Source: Epilithonimonas zeae
Lineage (GTDB): Bacteria > Bacteroidota > Bacteroidia > Flavobacteriales > Weeksellaceae
Reading direction: 5' to 3'
Length of the DNA stretch: 64,000 nucleotides
Assembly (NCBI RefSeq): GCF_023278365.1
Contig: NZ_CP075338.1
Coordinates: forward strand, 2,604,001-2,668,000
Of this stretch, positions 62,798-64,000 are shown one piece after another; the stretch's first letter is position 1, and each line of letters opens with the position of its first letter. Made by a program: the position numbers and the translations under genes. The notes under the pieces were generated by a model. That model saw only the letters and a list, made by a program, of their open reading frames with translations, was not told where the DNA came from and did not search any database.

Positions 62798-63732
62798 TGG
62801 AAAAGAATTCCAGAATATATGTAGCAGGCCATCGCGGGCTAGTGGGAAGCGCCATTCTAAGGGCACTAGAAAAGCAGGGCTTTACGAATCTTATCACAAA
62901 AACTTCTATTGAGGTTGATTTGAGAGATTATAACCAGACTGCAGATTTATTTGCACAGGAAAAACCGGAATATGTATTCCTGGCAGCAGCAAAAGTGGGC
63001 GGAATACAAGCTAATAATATTTACAGAGCTGAGTTTCTTTATGACAATATGATGATTCAGAATAACGTGATTCATCAGGCTCATACGAACGATGTCAAGA
63101 AATTATTGTTTTTGGGTTCAAGTTGTATTTATCCAAAAATGGCACCTCAGCCTTTGAAAGAAGATTCTCTTTTAACAGGAACTTTGGAACCAACCAATGA
63201 GCCTTATGCCATTGCAAAAATCGCAGGTATCAAAATGTGTGATGCTTATAGAAGTCAATACGATTCTAATTTTATCTCGGCAATGCCAACCAATATGTAT
63301 GGTCCAAATGATAATTATGATCTAAATAATTCTCACGTTTTGCCTGCTTTGTTAAGAAAATTCCACGAAGCTAAGGAACAAAATCATCCGGAAGTTGTAG
63401 TCTGGGGGACAGGAACACCACTTCGTGAGTTTTTACATTCCGATGATCTTGCGGAAGCCTGTATTTTTCTGATGCAGAATTACGATGATTTCGGACATGT
63501 TAACGTGGGTAGAGGCGAAGACATCAGCATTAAGGATTTGGCTTTATTGGTAAAGAAAATTGTTGGTTATGAGGGTAATATTGTTTGGGACACTTCAAAA
63601 CCAGATGGAACACCTAGAAAATTGATGGATGTTACTAAAATTAATGACCTTGGCTGGAAAGCAAAAATCGGATTAGAGGAAGGAATCAGAGATGTTTATG
63701 AAAAAAAATTCAAAACAAATAGCATTACATAG
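62797..63732 (+). CDS. fcl: GDP-L-fucose synthase
   Basis: The 311-residue SDR has [15 protein letters not shown] near 10-24, [28 protein letters not shown] and the catalytic YAIAKIAG. It converts GDP-4-keto-6-deoxymannose to GDP-L-fucose in two epimerase/reductase steps. Its TAATG overlap with the previous gene and the following gmd show it is in the polysaccharide operon. Confidence 0.94.
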   Translation: MEKNSRIYVAGHRGLVGSAILRALEKQGFTNLITKTSIEVDLRDYNQTADLFAQEKPEYVFLAAAKVGGIQANNIYRAEFLYDNMMIQNNVIHQAHTNDVKKLLFLGSSCIYPKMAPQPLKEDSLLTGTLEPTNEPYAIAKIAGIKMCDAYRSQYDSNFISAMPTNMYGPNDNYDLNNSHVLPALLRKFHEAKEQNHPEVVVWGTGTPLREFLHSDDLAEACIFLMQNYDDFGHVNVGRGEDISIKDLALLVKKIVGYEGNIVWDTSKPDGTPRKLMDVTKINDLGWKAKIGLEEGIRDVYEKKFKTNSIT

Positions 63733-64000
63733 ATGAAAACGGCACTTATAACAGGCGTAACAGGACAAGACGGTTCTTATTTAGCAGAGCTCCTTCTAGA
63801 AAAAGGCTATAAAGTTCACGGAATCAAAAGAAGAGCATCTTCATTCAATACTCAGAGAATCGATCATCTTTATGTAGATCAGCACGAAAATAATGTGAAT
63901 TTCAAATTACATTACGGCGATTTGACAGATTCTACAAACATCATTAGAATCATTCAGGAAGTCCAGCCAGATGAGATTTATAATCTTGGCGCAATGTCGC
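63733..64000 (+). CDS. gmd: GDP-mannose 4,6-dehydratase (5' part, cut by window edge)
   Basis: The visible 89 codons begin [20 protein letters not shown], the exact glycine-rich NADP start of GDP-mannose dehydratases, followed by [19 protein letters not shown] and [16 protein letters not shown]. It makes GDP-4-keto-6-deoxymannose, the substrate of the fucose synthase just upstream. The start is 1 nt after the fcl stop. Confidence 0.93.
   Translation, partial: MKTALITGVTGQDGSYLAELLLEKGYKVHGIKRRASSFNTQRIDHLYVDQHENNVNFKLHYGDLTDSTNIIRIIQEVQPDEIYNLGAMS

Noticed and set aside
1-64000. tRNA, rRNA, CRISPR, transposase or prophage genes
   Set aside because: None could be recognised by eye; short tRNA genes cannot be excluded without a covariance search.

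Overview
The window looks like chromosome from a member of the Flavobacteriia, most likely Chryseobacterium or a close relative in the Weeksellaceae. Supporting signs are the AT-rich composition, a type IX secretion sorting domain, a DUF5103-type T9SS plug protein, a SusC/SusD pair, two GLPGLI proteins, a GYDIA-type GHMP kinase, bacillithiol synthesis (BshC), a Rho with a long disordered insert, and many Bacteroidetes promoters of the form TTTG-N19/21-TAnnTTTG. Most of it is core genome; no phage, transposase, CRISPR array, rRNA or tRNA gene was seen.

Layout. 1-5.1 kb (minus strand): a methionine block, metX - ACT/homoserine dehydrogenase - PLP sulfhydrylase - metH (cut by the window edge), headed by a SAM-I riboswitch. 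5.2-9.4 kb: a short-chain dehydrogenase, a GH63-like glucosidase and an OsmC protein. 9.5-18.3 kb (plus): miaB, four accessory genes including a 3'-truncated DUF1016 gene, then a sigma-54 activator, LptE and an acidic TPR protein. 18.3-20.1 kb (minus): two GLPGLI genes. 20.3-25.2 kb (plus): sufA-sufB-[GxxExxY]-sufC-[cupin]-sufD with no sufS or sufE next to it. 25.2-35.6 kb: mixed genes, including csaA, an MsbA-like ABC exporter, rho with a divergent DUF4293 gene, a T9SS plug protein and an MBL hydrolase. 35.6-45.2 kb (minus): pckA, GHMP kinase, fabD, a LysM/periplasmic-binding protein, bshC and a putative porin. 45.3-50.9 kb (minus): a T9SS-secreted protein and a SusD/SusC pair. 51.2-55.9 kb (minus): the classic rimP-nusA-infB operon. 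56.1 kb to the end (plus): a surface polysaccharide locus with nucleotide-sugar genes (ugd, rfbB, rfbA, fcl, gmd) and a Wzm/Wzt-type ABC exporter.

The most unusual content lies outside the obvious genes. There are families of dispersed, foldable intergenic elements (four related copies, plus a GC-rich one and several roughly 27-nt repeats nested in loops). A GxxExxY nuclease-like gene sits between matching palindromic repeats inside the suf operon. Two palindromic 27-nt units are embedded in the truncated DUF1016 gene. G8/C7 homopolymers occur in susC and in the neighbouring T9SS gene. I did not find a convincing new multi-gene defence or mobile system. The best candidates for undescribed biology are the intergenic element families and the GxxExxY insertion cassette.
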